DNA of 7,191 nucleotides from an uncultured Oscillibacter sp. (GTDB taxonomy: Bacteria; Bacillota; Clostridia; Oscillospirales; Oscillospiraceae): positions 1 to 7,191 of the forward strand of contig CAJUDW010000057.1 in the NCBI GenBank assembly GCA_910584995.1. The letters run 5' to 3'. The position numbers were made by a program, and so were the translations under genes. A model generated the notes under the pieces. It made no database searches. It had not been told where the DNA came from and saw only the letters and a program-made list of their open reading frames with translations. Positions 5,554 through 7,191 of the stretch are shown here, in pieces. Every line of letters starts with the position of its first letter. Position 1 is the first letter of the stretch.

Positions 5554-5934
5554 AACTCCCACGGCCTTCAAATGGCAGATACTATGGCTGCCACGCAGCC
5601 GCACATACCTAAATTTGAACAAGCCGGTTGATCCGGCCATGTATCTGAACAACGCCTGGTCCGGTATGCGCCAATAGAGATCACTAACCGCCCCCCATCC
5701 TAAATTTTTCCCCCATATCCTGAAACTAGCAAACCGGCCCATTCCCTGCACGGCAGATCCATGTCCGGACGAGGCCCTGCCGGGCGGCCTTGATCAATCG
5801 CCCATCATCATCTTCCGCCGCCTGGATAATATCCTCTCCCAGGTGGAAGAATTCCGGAAAGAAGGACATCCGGATTTCATGACGTATACATTTTAAAGAT
5901 AACGTAAAGCGTCCGGCAAACGCAAGGCCCTTCC
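5554..5934. other. Gene-poor stretch with nested hairpins and a possible gene remnant
   Basis: No convincing gene. The first part (5580-5720) is less GC-rich than its neighbours and holds GGCTGC-CAC-GCAGCC (5586-5600), an outer stem GCACATACC (5601-5609) with GGTATGCGC (5663-5671, one mismatch), and GCCGG/CCGGC inside it (5623-5637). This could be a structured RNA or a decayed repeat. In one rightward frame, 5678-5895 is open after a TAG at 5675-5677 and ends with coding-like text (LDNILSQVEEFRKEG, then HPDFMTYTF and TAA) but has no ATG or ribosome binding site. A leftward GTG-initiated frame of 87 codons (5751-5488) overlaps the terminator and uses rare codons such as AGG, ATA and TTA unlike the neighbours. 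I call neither a gene. Confidence 0.4.
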
Positions 5935-5952
5935 GGAAAGGAGGATACCGCC

Positions 5953-6327
5953 ATGACCATTCATGAATCTGCGGAGGACTACCTGGAATCCATCCTGATC
6001 CTCCGGGAGCGCCGGGGCACGGTCCGCTCCATTGATATCGTCAATGAGTTGGGCTACTCCAAGCCCAGCGTCAGCATCGCCATGAAGAAGCTGCGGGAAA
6101 ACGGCTACATCTCCATGGCCCCTGATGGTCTCATCACCCTCAACGACAGCGGCATGGAGATTGCCCGCCGCATTTACCACCGCCACACGATCCTGACGGA
6201 ACTCTTCCTCCGTATGGGCGTCTCCCCGGAAAACGCGGCGGCGGACGCCTGTAAGGTGGAACACGATCTCAGTGAGGAAACCTTCTCCAAAATCGAGGCC
6301 TTCGTGTCCCATGGGCAGGGCGCATAA
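5953..6327 (+). CDS. Short DtxR/MntR-family metal-dependent transcriptional regulator
   Basis: A 124-residue DNA-binding repressor that responds to Mn(II) or Fe(II). The N-terminal winged helix (about 5-65) has the recognition helix region SKPSVSIAMKKLRENGYI, followed by a helical dimerisation and metal-binding domain. Aligning without gaps to Bacillus subtilis MntR, offset by one, the metal ligands are D9, E12, H78, C100, E103 and H104. D9 and E12 are MntR-like, whereas C100 replaces the MntR glutamate and matches DtxR/IdeR C102. There is no SH3-like third domain, as in MntR. The product is slightly shorter than MntR (142). AAAGGAGG sits 8 bases before the ATG. No metal transporter gene is in the window, so the target is unknown; the neighbouring gap gene has its own promoter. 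A weak -10 (TATACA, 5885-5890) is the only promoter hint. Confidence 0.92.
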   Translation: MTIHESAEDYLESILILRERRGTVRSIDIVNELGYSKPSVSIAMKKLRENGYISMAPDGLITLNDSGMEIARRIYHRHTILTELFLRMGVSPENAAADACKVEHDLSEETFSKIEAFVSHGQGA

Positions 6328-6469
6328 AACCGGAAAAAACAGCCACGATAGTCCCAAGAGCCCCCGCCCCGGGGAAATCCGCCCGCCGCCGGACAGAAGA
6401 TGGATTTATTCCGTTGTTCCTTATCAAAAATTGACAACTCGCCGGACGGAATGTTATTCGAAATCACTA
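6328..6469 (+). other. Spacer between the metalloregulator and the gap promoter
   Basis: No gene or clear terminator. It holds the CCCCGGGG palindrome near 6371-6378 and, at 6421-6437, an inverted repeat TTATCAA-AAA-TTGACAA with one mismatch. The right half contains TTGACA (6431-6436), a perfect -35 hexamer, but the best -10 (TGTTAT, 6452-6457) is at a poor 15-base spacing. This may be a second operator half-site or a weak upstream promoter. Confidence 0.3.
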
Positions 6470-6487
6470 TTGTCAAAAAGCTAACAT
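6470..6487. promoter_or_regulatory. Candidate Rex operator in the gap promoter
   Basis: TTGTCAA-AAAG-CTAACAT has the layout of the clostridial Rex site TTGTTAA-N4-TTAACAA and matches it at 11 of 14 defined positions. It begins on the -35 box and fills most of the spacer, where a bound repressor would block RNA polymerase. Rex senses the NADH/NAD+ ratio, which suits GAPDH. The regulator gene itself is not in the window, and the site is found by eye only. Confidence 0.45.
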
Positions 6488-6498
6488 TGTGATAGTAT
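6470..6498 (+). promoter_or_regulatory. Extended -10 promoter of gap
   Basis: TTGTCA (6470-6475), 17 bases, TAGTAT (6493-6498) preceded by TGA, an extended -10 element. The -35 is 5 of 6. TATACT at 6496-6501 is an alternative -10 but its spacing would be 20. Predicted start is about 6505, giving a leader of about 88 bases. Confidence 0.65.
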
Positions 6499-6504
6499 AC
6501 TTCT

Positions 6505-6592
6505 GGAAAAGAACCATGCCTATGGTGATACCCTGCGTTTTCAACAGAAATCCCTAAAAATTGCGTCAATTTGGAAAGGAGTTTATGTTTTT
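6505..6592 (+). promoter_or_regulatory. gap 5' leader with two hairpins and a 13-codon ORF
   Basis: ACCAT-GCCT-ATGGT (6513-6526) is a perfect 5-bp hairpin near the 5' end. AAATTG-CGT-CAATTT (6558-6572) is a perfect 6-bp hairpin ending directly before the GGAAAGGAG site (6573-6581). A short frame ATG...TAA at 6516-6557 encodes 13 residues but has only a weak ribosome binding site. The hairpins may stabilise the mRNA or tune initiation. Confidence 0.35.
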
Positions 6593-7191
6593 ATGAAAGC
6601 GAAAATCGGCATCAATGGTTTTGGCCGCATCGGCCGCGTTGTCTTCCGCGCCGCCCTGGCCCGCGAGGACGTGGAAGTCGTCGCCCTGAACGATCCCTTT
6701 ATGTCCCCCGAGTATATGGCCTATATGCTGAAGTATGACAGCGTACACGGCAAATTCCCCGGCGAGGTTGGCTTTGAGGGCGATTGCCTGGTTGTCAACG
6801 GCAAGAAGTTCAAGGTCTTCACTGCCAAAGAAGTAGGCGACATCCCCTGGTCCACCGTGGGTGCCGAGTATATCTGCGAGTGCACCGGCCAGCACCTGAG
6901 CAAGGATAAGTGCCAGGGCCACATTGATGCCGGCGCCAAGCACGTGATCATGGGCGCCCCCTCCAAGGATGACACCCCCATGTTCGTCATGGGCGTCAAC
7001 AACAGCAAGTACACCTCTGACATGACCTTCGTGTCCAATGCCTCCTGCACCACCAACTGCCTGGCTCCTATCGCCAAGGTCCTGAACGACAAGTTCGGCA
7101 TCGTTGAGGGCCTCATGACCACCGTCCACTCCGTCACCCCCACCCAGAAGCTGCTGGACGGCGCTTCCATGAAGGATTGGCGCGGCGGCCG
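6593..7191 (+). CDS. gap: Glyceraldehyde-3-phosphate dehydrogenase, NAD-type (C-terminus cut by window edge)
   Basis: Oxidises glyceraldehyde 3-phosphate to 1,3-bisphosphoglycerate with NAD+ and phosphate in glycolysis. The first 199 residues are present of about 335. The Rossmann motif INGFGRIGR (7-15) and LNDPF (32-36), with D34 as the NAD-selecting acid, are followed by the active-site block SNASCTTNCLAP (148-159) with catalytic C152 and by TVHSVTPTQ with H179. These features and the GAPSKDDTPMFVMGVN block (121-136) place it in the phosphorylating class I family. GGAAAGGAG ends 11 bases before the ATG at 6593. An ATG eight bases earlier is too close to that site and stops after three codons. 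Codon use is strongly biased to C-ending codons, fitting high expression. The catalytic domain's second half lies beyond the right edge. Confidence 0.97.
   Translation, partial: MKAKIGINGFGRIGRVVFRAALAREDVEVVALNDPFMSPEYMAYMLKYDSVHGKFPGEVGFEGDCLVVNGKKFKVFTAKEVGDIPWSTVGAEYICECTGQHLSKDKCQGHIDAGAKHVIMGAPSKDDTPMFVMGVNNSKYTSDMTFVSNASCTTNCLAPIAKVLNDKFGIVEGLMTTVHSVTPTQKLLDGASMKDWRGG

Noticed and set aside
4398..5555. 385-codon leftward open frame opposite the phosphofructokinase gene
   Set aside because: Antisense shadow of a gene with conserved motifs; its low-complexity composition (G, A, V, D, H rich) is typical of shadows.
5488..5751. 87-codon leftward frame after the phosphofructokinase gene
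   Set aside because: GTG start without a ribosome binding site, rare codons unlike the neighbours, and overlap with the terminator and the end of the phosphofructokinase gene. Kept only as part of the unexplained stretch.
6585..6596. Three-codon ORF overlapping the gap start (ATG TTT TTA TGA)
   Set aside because: Its ATG is only 3 bases from the ribosome binding site, too close to be used; likely chance.
1..7191. CRISPR array, tRNA, rRNA, insertion sequence or phage genes
   Set aside because: No regularly spaced repeats, no cloverleaf or rRNA segments recognised, and no transposase, integrase or phage protein motifs in any frame.

Overview
The window looks like a chromosomal segment of a GC-rich, low-to-mid-complexity Firmicute, most likely a clostridial gut-type organism of the Oscillospiraceae/Ruminococcaceae sort. 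The basis is GC-rich codon use, strong GGAGG-type ribosome binding sites, sigma-A-type promoters in AT-rich islands, a Bacillus-like EF-P modification loop, a YqeG phosphatase, and a 6-phosphofructokinase of the clostridial 'mixed' type. The lineage is an inference; no rRNA or species marker is present. I see no insertion sequence, tRNA, rRNA, CRISPR array or phage gene.

Layout. Positions 1-2898 are read leftward: yqeG (HAD phosphatase), then efp (elongation factor P), then gpmI (cofactor-independent phosphoglycerate mutase, cut by the left edge). A rightward gene for a GH18-like TIM-barrel protein (3030-3803) diverges from yqeG and converges on rpsU (ribosomal protein S21, leftward, 3863-4045). 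The two convergent genes share a textbook bidirectional terminator. From 4250 everything is rightward: a 6-phosphofructokinase gene with its own promoter and hairpin, a 445-base gap with no convincing gene, a short DtxR/MntR-family metalloregulator, and gap (glyceraldehyde-3-phosphate dehydrogenase, cut by the right edge).

Function. Three glycolytic enzymes (phosphofructokinase, GAPDH, phosphoglycerate mutase) lie within 7 kb but not in one operon; each has its own upstream region. The rest is housekeeping: translation (EF-P, S21), a conserved phosphatase and a metal-sensing repressor.

The most interesting material is regulatory. The gap promoter carries an 18-bp dyad resembling an operator of the NADH-sensing repressor Rex, overlapping its -35 box. 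The efp leader has a promoter whose predicted start falls exactly on the ATG of a 38-codon ORF, with mutually exclusive hairpins and a stop 17 bases before the efp start, which looks like an attenuation or coupling device. The rpsU promoter has two perfect consensus hexamers at 17-bp spacing and a two-hairpin leader. The metalloregulator combines MntR-type and DtxR-type metal ligands. The phosphofructokinase has an atypical nucleotide-site motif. I do not see an obvious new multi-gene system.
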